Of a stretch of 64,000 nucleotides of DNA, positions 53,303-62,200 are shown one piece after another. The notes under the pieces were generated by a model, which was not told the origin of the DNA, did no database searches, and saw only the letters and a program-made list of their open reading frames with translations. The stretch covers positions 558,001 to 622,000 of the forward strand of contig NZ_RXLO01000002.1 of NCBI RefSeq assembly GCF_003958645.1, in the 5' to 3' direction. The position numbers were made by a program, and so were the translations under genes. Position 1 is the stretch's first letter, and each line of letters opens with the position of its first letter. Source of the stretch: Chitinophaga rhizosphaerae. GTDB taxonomy: Bacteria; Bacteroidota; Bacteroidia; Chitinophagales; Chitinophagaceae.

Positions 53303-54139
53303 ATGCCAGAACTGAAAGATATAGCCACACAGATCAGGCGGGACATCGTAAGGATGGTGCACGCCGTACAAAGCGGCCACCCCGGCGGTTCGCTCGGTTG
53401 CACCGACTTTTTCACGGCCCTGTACTTCAAGGTCATGGAACATCAGCCCGTGCCCTTCGAAATGGACGGCAAAAACCAGGACCTGTTTTTCCTCTCCAAC
53501 GGTCACATTTCCCCCGTCTTCTACAGCGCCCTCGCCCGCTCCGGTTACTTCCCGGTGCCCGAACTGGCTACTTTCCGCAAGCTGGACAGCCGCCTCCAGG
53601 GCCACCCCACTACCCACGAACACCTCCCCGGTATCCGCGTAGCATCCGGCTCCCTCGGCCAGGGCCTCAGCGTTGCCTGCGGCGCCGCCCTCACCAAAAA
53701 ACTGAACAACGATCATAAAGTCGTTTATTCACTCCATGGCGACGGCGAGCTCCAGGAAGGCCAAAACTGGGAAGCCATCATGTTCGCCGCGCACCACAAA
53801 ATCGATAACCTCATCGCCACCGTTGACTATAACGGCCAGCAGATCGACGGCCCCACCGATAAAGTAATGAGCCTCGGCGACCTCGAAGCCAAATTCCACG
53901 CCTTCGGCTGGAGAGTCCTCTCCATGAACGGCAACGATATGGACGATGTGGTAGCTACCCTTCAGAAAGCGAAAAGCCTCACCGGCAAAGCACAACCCAT
54001 CGTGATCCTCATGACCACCGTAATGGGCGCCGGCGTAGACTTTATGATGGGCTCGCACGAATGGCACGGCATCGCTCCCAACGACGAGCAGCTGGCCAAG
54101 GCACTCGACCAGTTGCCCGAAACCCTCGGCGACTACTAA
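53303..54139 (+). CDS. Transketolase, N-terminal subunit
   Basis: The thiamine-diphosphate-binding half of a split transketolase, 278 residues. HAVQSGHPGGSLGCTDFFTALYF and the ThDP/Mg motif HGDGELQEGQNWEAIMFAAHHKIDN (in segments) are clear, as is VMGAGVDFMMGSHEWHG at the end. The pyrimidine-binding C-terminal half is a separate gene in split systems and usually follows at once. Here a terminator follows at 54166 and the next gene is unrelated, so the partner must be elsewhere or lost. Confidence 0.93.
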   Translation: MPELKDIATQIRRDIVRMVHAVQSGHPGGSLGCTDFFTALYFKVMEHQPVPFEMDGKNQDLFFLSNGHISPVFYSALARSGYFPVPELATFRKLDSRLQGHPTTHEHLPGIRVASGSLGQGLSVACGAALTKKLNNDHKVVYSLHGDGELQEGQNWEAIMFAAHHKIDNLIATVDYNGQQIDGPTDKVMSLGDLEAKFHAFGWRVLSMNGNDMDDVVATLQKAKSLTGKAQPIVILMTTVMGAGVDFMMGSHEWHGIAPNDEQLAKALDQLPETLGDY

Positions 54140-54165
54140 TAGTTTTTTACCATCTGTAAAATAGG

Positions 54166-54193
54166 AAAGCGTACCTCCGGGTACGCTTTTTTT
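54166..54193 (+). terminator. Terminator after the transketolase N-subunit
   Basis: AAAGCGTACC pairs with GGTACGCTTT and is followed by a T-run; it starts 27 bases past the stop. Confidence 0.88.
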
Positions 54194-54243
54194 ATGGGCT
54201 TGCGTTGGCGCAAAATCGTATACAAGTACGGTAAAGTGACAGG

Positions 54244-55473
54244 TCAGGTCGCTTTCAACGAGATTACCTGCCGCGCCGCGCGGTGCGCCGGGTACCAGCT
54301 CGCCAGCGTTCCGATCACCAGGATCGTAACCGCCACCAGCAGGAAATCGTTCCCGTGCATTTCAACCGGATAGGCATCGATGAGAAAAGTTCCGCCGCCA
54401 AGCTTCACCAGGCCGAAGTATTGCTGCATCAGGCAAATGATAATGGCGAGCCCGAACCCGACTACCGTCCCCGAACCCGCGATCATCAGCCCTTCGGCCA
54501 GGAATATCCTGCGGATGGTGGCGGTCCTGGCGCCCATGGCTTTAAGGATCGTGATATCTTTCTGCTTTTCTATCACCAGCATAGACAGCGAACCGATCAT
54601 GTTGAACGCGGCGATGACGAGGATGAAACTGAGGAACACATACGTCAGCCATTTTTCCACCATCATTACATTATATATGGTGGCGTGCTGCTCCATACGG
54701 GTCTGGATCTGCACCCCGTCGCCCAGGAGCGCCTGCAGCGCGCGTTTGACCTTCCGCTCACCCGCACCCGGCGCCATGGCTACTTCAATGGCCGAAACTT
54801 CGCCCGGCTGCATATCGAGCATCCGGCGGAGGAAACCGACGTCCACCAACACGTATTTACTATCGAATTCCTGTTGTATCGCGAAAGAGCCTGCGGGGTA
54901 CGCGGTCCCGGAAACCACCGACTGGTCGGGCATCAGCGGGTTGAACGCGGCATCGTCGCGCCGCGGCATGTAAACGGTGATGGGCACACGGCTTTTCTCC
55001 ACATCGAGCCCGAGCGATATTTCCACACCAAGGCCCAATACGGCCTGCGGCCCCGTTTCATCTTTCAGGCTGTATTCGCCGCTCACCAGTTTGTCCTGCA
55101 CATGCGCCACTTTGGTGAAATCATCGTCCACTCCTTTTATTACCGCGATGGTTTGTTTGGTACCATTGCGTACGACCGCTTTTTCTTCGACAGTAGACGA
55201 AATGCTTGCCACACCGGGCACGGCGGCGATCTGCTTCAGCTGGTCTGCCGTGAGCACGAAGGTTTTGCCGCTGTCGGGAACGATGCGGAAGTCGGGATAG
55301 AAAGATGAGTACAATGATTTGACCAGCCCCGTGAAGCCGTTGAACACGCTGAGAACGGTGATGAGCGCGGCGGTGCCGACGGCGATAGCGCCCACGCTCA
55401 CCCAGGCGATGATATTGATCGCCGTGGTGGATTTTCGGGCGCGGAAATATCGTGCAGCGAATTGCCAGATCAT
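54244..55473 (-). CDS. LolC/E-type ABC transporter permease
   Basis: A 409-residue inner-membrane protein with four helices: one at the N-terminus, a large periplasmic domain (about residues 45-270), then three. The opening IWQFAARYFRARKSTTAINIIAWVSV and the last region (IEKQKDITILKAMGARTATIRRIFLAEG) are typical of LolC/LolE and other FtsX-like permeases, which release lipoproteins from the inner membrane. The matching ATPase (LolD) is not adjacent. It follows rbfA by 18 bases and probably shares its transcript. Confidence 0.9.
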   Translation of the reverse strand: MIWQFAARYFRARKSTTAINIIAWVSVGAIAVGTAALITVLSVFNGFTGLVKSLYSSFYPDFRIVPDSGKTFVLTADQLKQIAAVPGVASISSTVEEKAVVRNGTKQTIAVIKGVDDDFTKVAHVQDKLVSGEYSLKDETGPQAVLGLGVEISLGLDVEKSRVPITVYMPRRDDAAFNPLMPDQSVVSGTAYPAGSFAIQQEFDSKYVLVDVGFLRRMLDMQPGEVSAIEVAMAPGAGERKVKRALQALLGDGVQIQTRMEQHATIYNVMMVEKWLTYVFLSFILVIAAFNMIGSLSMLVIEKQKDITILKAMGARTATIRRIFLAEGLMIAGSGTVVGFGLAIIICLMQQYFGLVKLGGGTFLIDAYPVEMHGNDFLLVAVTILVIGTLASWYPAHRAARQVISLKAT

Positions 55474-55491
55474 GCGAAAAGATGGGCGGGA

Positions 55492-55863
55492 TTAGGGTTT
55501 TGACTTTTTATCGTCTTCGTTGATCTTTTTGAACAACTCTTCCATTTTGAAAACATGATCGAGCGTATCGTCCAGGAAGAAAGTCAGTTCCGGGACGCGG
55601 CGCAATTGCTTTGCGACGCGGTTGCCCAGATCGCGGCGGATCTCGCCCATGCGCTCGTTCATCCGCGCCAGCATTTCAACCGGCGCTTTGATCTGGAACA
55701 TGCTCAGGTAGATGCGCGCTTCCAGCAAATCCGGCGTCATCTTGACAGAAGAAATGGAGATCATGCCGCCTTCCGTCACGTTGAAGCCCATGCGATTGAA
55801 AATATCGCTGAGCTCTTCCTGCACCAGCTGTCCTACCTGCTTTTGTCTTTTAGTTTCTTGCAT
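55492..55863 (-). CDS. rbfA: Ribosome-binding factor A
   Basis: Late 30S maturation factor with a KH-like fold; 123 residues. Family features are KRQKQVGQLVQEELSDIFNRMG, the sheet with PDLLEARIYLSMF, and RVAKQLRRVPELTFFLDDTLDH. The charged C-terminal tail is normal. It is the first gene of a two-gene unit with the LolC/E permease and is divergent from the glycosyltransferase fusion gene. Confidence 0.95.
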   Translation of the reverse strand: MQETKRQKQVGQLVQEELSDIFNRMGFNVTEGGMISISSVKMTPDLLEARIYLSMFQIKAPVEMLARMNERMGEIRRDLGNRVAKQLRRVPELTFFLDDTLDHVFKMEELFKKINEDDKKSKP

Positions 55864-55941
55864 ATATACACCGTTTAAGCTGAACCATCCATGCTCCTAA
55901 AGCGTGAAGTAACGTAAAATTAGCCTTTTTTGGCGGTTCCC

Positions 55942-55957
55942 GCGCCATGCATGGCGC
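55942..55957. repeat. 16-bp perfect palindrome between rbfA and the glycosyltransferase gene
   Basis: GCGCCATGCATGGCGC is self-complementary. It lies 78 bases from the rbfA start and 77 bases from the start at 56034, nearly midway between the divergent genes, a good place for a shared operator. Confidence 0.5.
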
Positions 55958-56033
55958 CATTATGGTATCATTTTTGGGGCAAGAGGCTGCCAAAAGGCAC
56001 TGTAATTGTTCACAAAAACTATTATTGACGCCT

Positions 56034-57575
56034 ATGATTTCCGTAGTTATTCCCGTGCTCAACGAGGGCGCAACGATCAGACAGGTCATCAAGACCATCA
56101 AAAAAACATCCCGACCTATCGACATTATCGTAGTTGACGACAACTCCACCGATAATACCGTAGACGAAGCCCTGAAGGAACGGGTGCGCGTCATCACCAG
56201 CAGCCAGCGCGGGAAAGGGATTTCCATGCGGGAAGGCATGATGGCCGCGAAACATGATATCATCATGTATGTGGACGGCGACATTCTCACATATCCGGAC
56301 GCACTGGTGGAAATGCTGACCGACGCAATCGTGAACAACGAAGCCGATTTCACCAAATCATATTTCGAACGGCAGGCAGGCCGTGTAACGCAGCTTGTGG
56401 CCAAACCACTGCTGAGTATTCTTTTCCCCGAGCTTGCGCATTTCAACCAGCCGCTCAGCGGTATGATCGCCGCGCGGAAAGACATGTTGCAGCAGGTTCA
56501 TTTCGAGAACGACTACGGCGTAGACATCGGGTTGCTGATAGACATGTACCTCATGGGCGCGCGCATCCGCGAAGTGAATATCGGCCGGCTCGAGAATGCG
56601 ATGCAGACCTGGGAACAGCTGAGTAAAATGAGCCGCGAAGTGAGCCGCACCATCCTGAAAAAAGCGGAAAGCATTCCCCAGCAAAACCTCGAAACGCTGG
56701 GCAACATCAACATCATCCGCGAGCAGATGGAATATTCGATCCTCGAATCCATCGACAAGCTGCAGAAGATGGTGATCTTCAATCTCGACGAAACGATCTT
56801 CCGCGAAAACTACCTGTATTCCGCTGCAGTGGCCTTTGAACAGGAGGAGTCGCTCGTGCAGGTGCTGCAACATTATACCGATCCGTTATCGGTGCTCACG
56901 CGCAGCGCTGCGCTTTTCAAGGGCAGGAACCTGGCGGAACTGCTGGAGGTGGCGGATAGTATTCCCGTGACGCCTGACATCCGTCATGTCATTCGTGAAC
57001 TGAAACGGCGCGGGTACATCTGCGGCCTGATCACGGACGGGTTCGAATGTGTGGCCAACCACATGAAAAACAAGCTGGGCGCCGATTTCGCGTTTGCCAA
57101 CAGGTTGCACCTCGTGCATAGCGTGGCTACCGGCGAGATAACGGTGCCCGATTATTTCATCTCCGGAAGGAACGGAAGTGCGCAGTATTGCAAGAGCAAT
57201 ATCCTGCGATATATTTCCGACAAATACCATATCCAGTCGCAGAACATTATTTACGTCGGCAACGGCGAAACCGATGGCGAACTGTTGCAGGACGCGGGCA
57301 TTGGTGTGGCGTACCATCCACAACATGTAGAAACCGCGACGATGGCCGATAAGGTGATCGAAGACAATTGCATGGCGCCGTTGCTGGACATTGCGCAGGC
57401 GAGCCCCGACAAGGTGAAGAAGCGTTGGCCGACGAAGAGCCAGGCGTTGAACATTGGATTGGGAGGTTTGGCGGCGCTGGCGGCGGCAGGATTGGTGTAC
57501 CTGGCTGCAAGGCAGGTGGGAAAAGCGTTTCGGCGGAAGGAAGATTGCGATGGGAAGGCATTGAAACCTGCATAG
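56034..57575 (+). CDS. Glycosyltransferase (GpgS/GT81-like) fused to an altered HAD domain and a membrane anchor
   Basis: A 513-residue three-part protein. Residues 1-215 form a GT-A glycosyltransferase: ISVVIPVLNEGATIRQ, the metal motif YVDGDI (Asp81, Asp83), RVTQLVAKPLLS, and YGVDIGLLIDMYL, a set closest to glucosyl-3-phosphoglycerate synthases. Residues 240-430 form a HAD phosphatase fold with a helical cap. The usual nucleophile Asp is Asn250 (IFNLDETIF), and the first Asp of motif IV is Asn410 (YVGNGETDGEL), while Thr334 and Lys387 are kept. Residues 471-492 make one hydrophobic helix followed by a basic tail. In two-step pathways a separate phosphatase removes the phosphate from the glucosylated product; here that half may be inactive or regulatory (inference). 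The frame opens earlier; ATG at 56034 begins the first strand. Confidence 0.85.
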   Translation: MISVVIPVLNEGATIRQVIKTIKKTSRPIDIIVVDDNSTDNTVDEALKERVRVITSSQRGKGISMREGMMAAKHDIIMYVDGDILTYPDALVEMLTDAIVNNEADFTKSYFERQAGRVTQLVAKPLLSILFPELAHFNQPLSGMIAARKDMLQQVHFENDYGVDIGLLIDMYLMGARIREVNIGRLENAMQTWEQLSKMSREVSRTILKKAESIPQQNLETLGNINIIREQMEYSILESIDKLQKMVIFNLDETIFRENYLYSAAVAFEQEESLVQVLQHYTDPLSVLTRSAALFKGRNLAELLEVADSIPVTPDIRHVIRELKRRGYICGLITDGFECVANHMKNKLGADFAFANRLHLVHSVATGEITVPDYFISGRNGSAQYCKSNILRYISDKYHIQSQNIIYVGNGETDGELLQDAGIGVAYHPQHVETATMADKVIEDNCMAPLLDIAQASPDKVKKRWPTKSQALNIGLGGLAALAAAGLVYLAARQVGKAFRRKEDCDGKALKPA

Positions 57576-57602
57576 CAATAAACAAAAGGTATATAATCCA
57601 CG

Positions 57603-57635
57603 AGCTCCTCCATTCATTCGGAGGAGCTTTTTTTT
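57603..57635 (+). terminator. Terminator after the glycosyltransferase fusion gene
   Basis: AGCTCCTCC pairs perfectly with GGAGGAGCT and is followed by eight T; it starts 27 bases past the stop. Confidence 0.9.
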
Positions 57636-58129
57636 ATCCTCCGATTTTCGGAGATATTCTCTTCCCACACTGAGATTTCCTCGCCCTTTTTCTCAGGTTA
57701 TGGTTTCGCTGATCATTAGTTTCGTGTTGTTGATTTTGATGACGCTTATCATCATAACATGGGATTATTTTATCAGGGGGGGCCGTGATCTCGCGGCCCC
57801 GGCCCCCTTGCAGTTTCTTCATTCGATCCATAAATTGGCCCGGCACAATTCCCGATTCTTATTGTGTTGGGTGGTAACAGAAGTATGAACGGGGGCTATT
57901 CTTCCGGGTGGCCCATCCATTTGTAAACTGGATAGCCATTAACGTGTATGCAATAACGTTATATATCCGGATACAATTTCGAAACTGCAATCCGCTGCTG
58001 TTGCATTTTCGCCCGGCAGGGAAAAATTTTACGATTTGCGGCTTGCATTGATGGGGGTAATAAACAGGGTGATGGGCGATGGTATTGATGAAGTAGGGTG
58101 AATGCGGCCATGAGGCAGGGGCAAACAAA
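57636..58129. other. Gene-free region between convergent transcripts
   Basis: About 490 bases with no protein gene I can support. A GC hairpin GGGGCCG/CGGCCCC sits at 57779-57800. A 62-codon frame on the plus strand (57700-57888) begins with a hydrophobic stretch but has no other support. The rest shows no recognisable element. Confidence 0.5.
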
Positions 58130-58154
58130 AAGGCCATCCAGAACGGACGGCCTT
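58130..58154 (-). terminator. Terminator of the ileS/H1-like operon
   Basis: On the minus strand AAGGCCGTCC pairs with GGATGGCCTT (one G-U) and is followed by TTTTTGTTTG; it begins 22 bases past the stop at 58176. Confidence 0.85.
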
Positions 58155-58175
58155 CCATTATTTTTTGCTTGACGG

Positions 58176-59270
58176 TTATTTGCTTTTGGCGAGTTTCGCT
58201 TCGATGCTGAGGGTCGCGTGCGGAACTGCTTTCAGGCGAGCTTTTTCGATGAGCTTGCCGGTTTCGCGGCAGATGCCGTAAGTTTTGTTTTCGATACGCA
58301 CGAGGGCTTTCTCGAGGTGGTCGATGAACTGGATCTGGCGGCTTGCCATTTGGTTGAGCTGCTCGCGTTCCTGGGAACCGGAGCCGTCTTCCATGCTCAT
58401 GTATTTGTTTTCGGTATCATCGGTGCCTGCTTCATCCTTACGGGTGATCAGGCCCTGGAGGAACACCAGTTCTTTTTTGGCGGCTTCCAGTTTTTTGAGG
58501 ATGATTTCCTTGAACTCCTGCAATTCGGGATCGCTATAACGATATATCGGACCTGTGGGCGCTTCGGGCTGATCGAGCACGGATTTGGTGAATTCCGGCA
58601 CGTATGTCACCGCTTTGGCGGAGGAAGAACGGCTGCTTCCGGCGGAGCGGGATGTCGTTTTTCCAGCAGGTTTCTCAGCAACCCGTTTCGCAGGTTCTTC
58701 TGCTTTGGCCTTCTTAACCGGCTCTTTTTCTGATTTTTCCTGTTTGCTCTTTGCCATTATATCTACTTTTTCTACGGGTTTAGCAATAATCGGCCCAGTC
58801 TGCGCAACCGGGGTTTTGGCCGCCGGTGCTTTCTTGGTTTTGGGTGCAGGTACCGGCACCGCTTTTACGGTTACGGCCTTCACTGATTTTTTAACGGGAG
58901 CTTTCGCCACAACCGCGGGCTTTTTGGCAACAGGAGCAGGCTTAACCGCCGTCTTCTTCACCGGAGCCGCAGCTTTCCTGGCAACAGCAGCTGGCTTTTT
59001 AGCCGGCACTGCTTTCTTGGAAGAGGTTGCTTTTGAAGTAGTTACCTTCACAGCCGGTTTCTTCGCGGCAGCTTTCTTCGGAGCGGGTTTCACAACTTTC
59101 GCCGCGGGTTTCTTCGCCGCCGCCTTCTTCGGCGCAGCAGCCGGCTTCTTTTTGGCAGGCGCCGCTTTGGCTGCAGCCTTCTTAGGTGCCGCCGCTTTCT
59201 TCGCTACCGCTTTCTTCGCAGGAGCCGCCTTCTTGATAGTCTTACCAGCAACCTTCTTCTTTGTTGCCAT
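58176..59270 (-). CDS. Histone H1-like Lys/Ala/Pro-rich domain fused to a zinc-less TraR/DksA domain
   Basis: A 364-residue protein in two unlike parts. Residues 1-225 are almost only Lys, Ala, Pro and Val, in AAPKKAAAK-like repeats as in histone H1 tails and bacterial H1-like DNA-binding proteins. Residues 245-364 are a TraR/DksA-type domain: a helical hairpin (ELQEFKEIILKKLEAAKKEL; QMASRQIQFIDHLEKALVRI) and the terminal NKTYGICRETGKLIEKARLKAVP. Only one of the four zinc-finger cysteines (Cys334) remains; the others are Thr, Leu and Glu/Ala-type residues. An internal ATG at 58757 (Met172) would give the TraR part alone. It starts 4 bases after ileS and shares its transcript. Likely a DNA- or polymerase-associated regulator; inference. 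Confidence 0.85.
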   Translation of the reverse strand: MATKKKVAGKTIKKAAPAKKAVAKKAAAPKKAAAKAAPAKKKPAAAPKKAAAKKPAAKVVKPAPKKAAAKKPAVKVTTSKATSSKKAVPAKKPAAVARKAAAPVKKTAVKPAPVAKKPAVVAKAPVKKSVKAVTVKAVPVPAPKTKKAPAAKTPVAQTGPIIAKPVEKVDIMAKSKQEKSEKEPVKKAKAEEPAKRVAEKPAGKTTSRSAGSSRSSSAKAVTYVPEFTKSVLDQPEAPTGPIYRYSDPELQEFKEIILKKLEAAKKELVFLQGLITRKDEAGTDDTENKYMSMEDGSGSQEREQLNQMASRQIQFIDHLEKALVRIENKTYGICRETGKLIEKARLKAVPHATLSIEAKLAKSK

Positions 59271-59274
59271 GGGA

Positions 59275-62200
59275 TTAGCTTTTTTTGTTAACTAATACGT
59301 TGAATTTAAATTCGTTAACTTCTACCTCCGTACCTTCCTGTAATTGCGGCACTATTTCCAAGCTATCTGCCAAAATTTCCGTGCAAATATAGTCATTAAA
59401 GTTCATTAACGCCGATTTCAGGGACGGAACGTCCGGTACTTTGACACTGATACGGTCAGTTAACTCAAAACCACTGTCCTTCCGTATCTTCTGAATGCGG
59501 TTCACCAGCTCTCTCGCATTGCCCTCGTCCATTAATTCAGGTGAAATGGTGATATCCAGGGCCACGGTTAACATACCTTTATTCGCTACTGTCCAGCCTG
59601 GAATATCTTCGGAAATGATGTCAACATCCGTCAAACCGATCGGAATGTGCTCATTATCAATACTCAAGCCAAATTCTCCGGACTTCTCCAGCGAGGCAAT
59701 GTCGTGTTGCGTCATTTCACCGATCGCACCCGCCACCGCCTTCATCCTGGCACCCATCCGGGTACCGAGGGATTTGAAGTTCGGCTTAATCTTTTTCTTG
59801 ATAAACCCTTCCGTTTCCGTAAGATACTCAATAGTTTTTACATTCACTTCACTTTTTATCAAGTGCTCCACCAGCGCGATCTGGTCTTTCATATGGGCGT
59901 CCGTAACCGGTATCAGGATCTTCTGCAAAGGCTGCCGGACCTTGATATTGGTCTTCTTACGAAGGCTGAGCGCCAGCGAGGAAATATCCTGCGCCAACTG
60001 CATCCTTTCCTCCAGCTCCGCATCTACCGCCGTTTCGTCTACCGCAGGGAAATCGGACAGATGCACCGATGCTTCCGGACGTAAACCACTGACACTGTTC
60101 AGGTTACGATACATCCAGTCGGAGAAGAACGGAGAAACCGGCGCCATGAGCTGCGACACCTTCTCGAGGCATTCGTACAGCGTCTGGAACGCACAAATCT
60201 TGTCGTGCTCATACTCCCCTTTCCAGAACCGGCGGCGGCAAAGCCTTACGTACCAGTTGCTCAGGTGCTCGTCCACGAATTCCTGCACGGCGCGGCCCGC
60301 CTGCGTGGGCTCGAAATCGTCGAGGCTGTCCGTCACCCGCTTCACGAGCGAATTCAACACCGAAATGATCCATCGGTCGATTTCCGGACGGTCTGCCAGC
60401 GGGATGTATTGCTCCTGGAAGCGGAAACCGTCCAGGTTCGCGTACATCGCAAAGAAGTTATAGGTATTGTACAGGGTGCCATACAGTTTGCGCTGTACTT
60501 CCTTGATACCCTCCACATTGAATTTCATGTTATCCCAGGGCGATGCGTTGGTAATCATGTACCAACGGGTGGCATCTGCGCCATATTGATCGATCGTCTG
60601 GAACGGGTCCACCACGTTGCCAAGGCGCTTGCTCATCTTGTTGCCGTCTTTATCCAGCACCAGGCCATTGGAAACCACGGTCTTATAAGCCACACTGTCA
60701 AACAGCATCACACCCAGCGTATGCAGGGTATAGAACCAACCCCGCGTCTGGTCCACGCCTTCGGCGATGAAATCCGCCGGGAAAGCGAGCCCTTTATCTA
60801 TATTATCCCTGTTCTCGAAAGGGTAATGCCATTGCGCGTACGGCATGGCGCCGGAATCGAACCACACGTCTACCAGGTCCGGCTCGCGGTACATGGGCTT
60901 GCCTGTGGGGCTTACCAGCACGATGTCGTCCACATAAGGCTTATGCAGATCGAGGATACCGTCGTGCAGGTATTGCTTGTTCACATCTCCGCCCAGTACT
61001 TCATTGGCTTTGCGGATCCCTTCGTTCAGTTCGGCGATAGACCCGATGCAGATTTCCTCGGTCCCGTCTTCCGAACGCCAGATCGGCAGTGGCGTGCCCC
61101 AGTAGCGGCTGCGGCTGAGGTTCCAGTCCACCATGTTCTCCAGCCATTGGCCGAAGCGGCCGGTGCCGGTGGCCGCCGGTTTCCACTTGATGGTCTTGTT
61201 CAACTCCACCATCCGGTCTTTCATGGCGGTGGTGCGGATGAACCAGGCATCCAGCGGGTAGTAGAGGACGGGTTTGTCCGTTCTCCAGCAATGGGGATAG
61301 GTGTGTTCGTATTTTTCTACGCGGAAGGCGCGGTTTTCTTTCTTCAGTTTTACGGCGATATCTACGTCTACGTCCTTATAATCGGCTTCGTTGATGTAGT
61401 TTTTCACGTAACGGCCGGAGAATTCGCCGACGTTATCGGTGAATTTGCCCTGGCGGTCTACCAGCGTGAGGATGCCGATGCCGTATTTTTTACCGACGCG
61501 ATTGTCGTCTGCCCCAAACGCGGGCGCGGTATGCACGATACCGGTACCGTCTTCGGTGGTTACGAAATCGCCCAGCAGCACGCGGAAGGGGTCGCCCTCT
61601 TCAGGTTGCGCGAAAGGCAGCAGTTGCTCGTAGCGGATGTTTTCGAGCTGGCGGCCTTTGAAGTCGGCGATGACCTGCCAGGGGATGATTTTGTCTTCCG
61701 GTTTCCAGGCGGCGAGGTCGCCGTTCAATCCTTCGGCTTTGAAATATTTGCCGGCGAGGTCTTTGGCCACTACCACATTGATGGGGAGGTGGGTATAGGG
61801 GTTGAAGGATTTAATGAGTTGATAGTCGATGTTTTCGCCGACCGTGAGCCCGAGGTTGGACGGGAGGGTCCAGGGCGTGGTGGTCCAGGCGAGGAAAAAC
61901 ACTTCTTCTCCGTTGCCAGCGGCGTCGAAGAGGAATTGTGATTTTTCGGAGGGCAGGGCTTTGAACATGGCCACTACCGTGGTATCTTTTACATCTTTAT
62001 AGGTGCCGGGCATGTTCAGTTCCGCGGAGCTGAGGCCGGTGCCGGCTGCGGGGGAATACGGCTGGATGGAGACGCTTTTATAGAGCAGTCCTTTTTTATA
62101 GAGTTGCTGGAGGCACCACCATAAGGTTTCGATATAATCGTTCTCGAAGGTGATGTAAGGGTGTTGCAAATCAACCCAGTATCCCATTTTTCGGGTGAGC

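Noticed and set aside
57700-57888. 62-codon frame starting with a hydrophobic stretch, possible small membrane protein
   Set aside because: It has no ribosome site or promoter support, the second half is not protein-like, and it spans a GC hairpin. An equally long frame runs on the other strand.
58585-59295. 236-codon Phe/Ala-rich plus-strand frame that looks like a membrane protein
   Set aside because: It is the antisense of the Lys/Ala-rich H1-like repeats, which gives Phe/Leu and Ala/Gly codons automatically.
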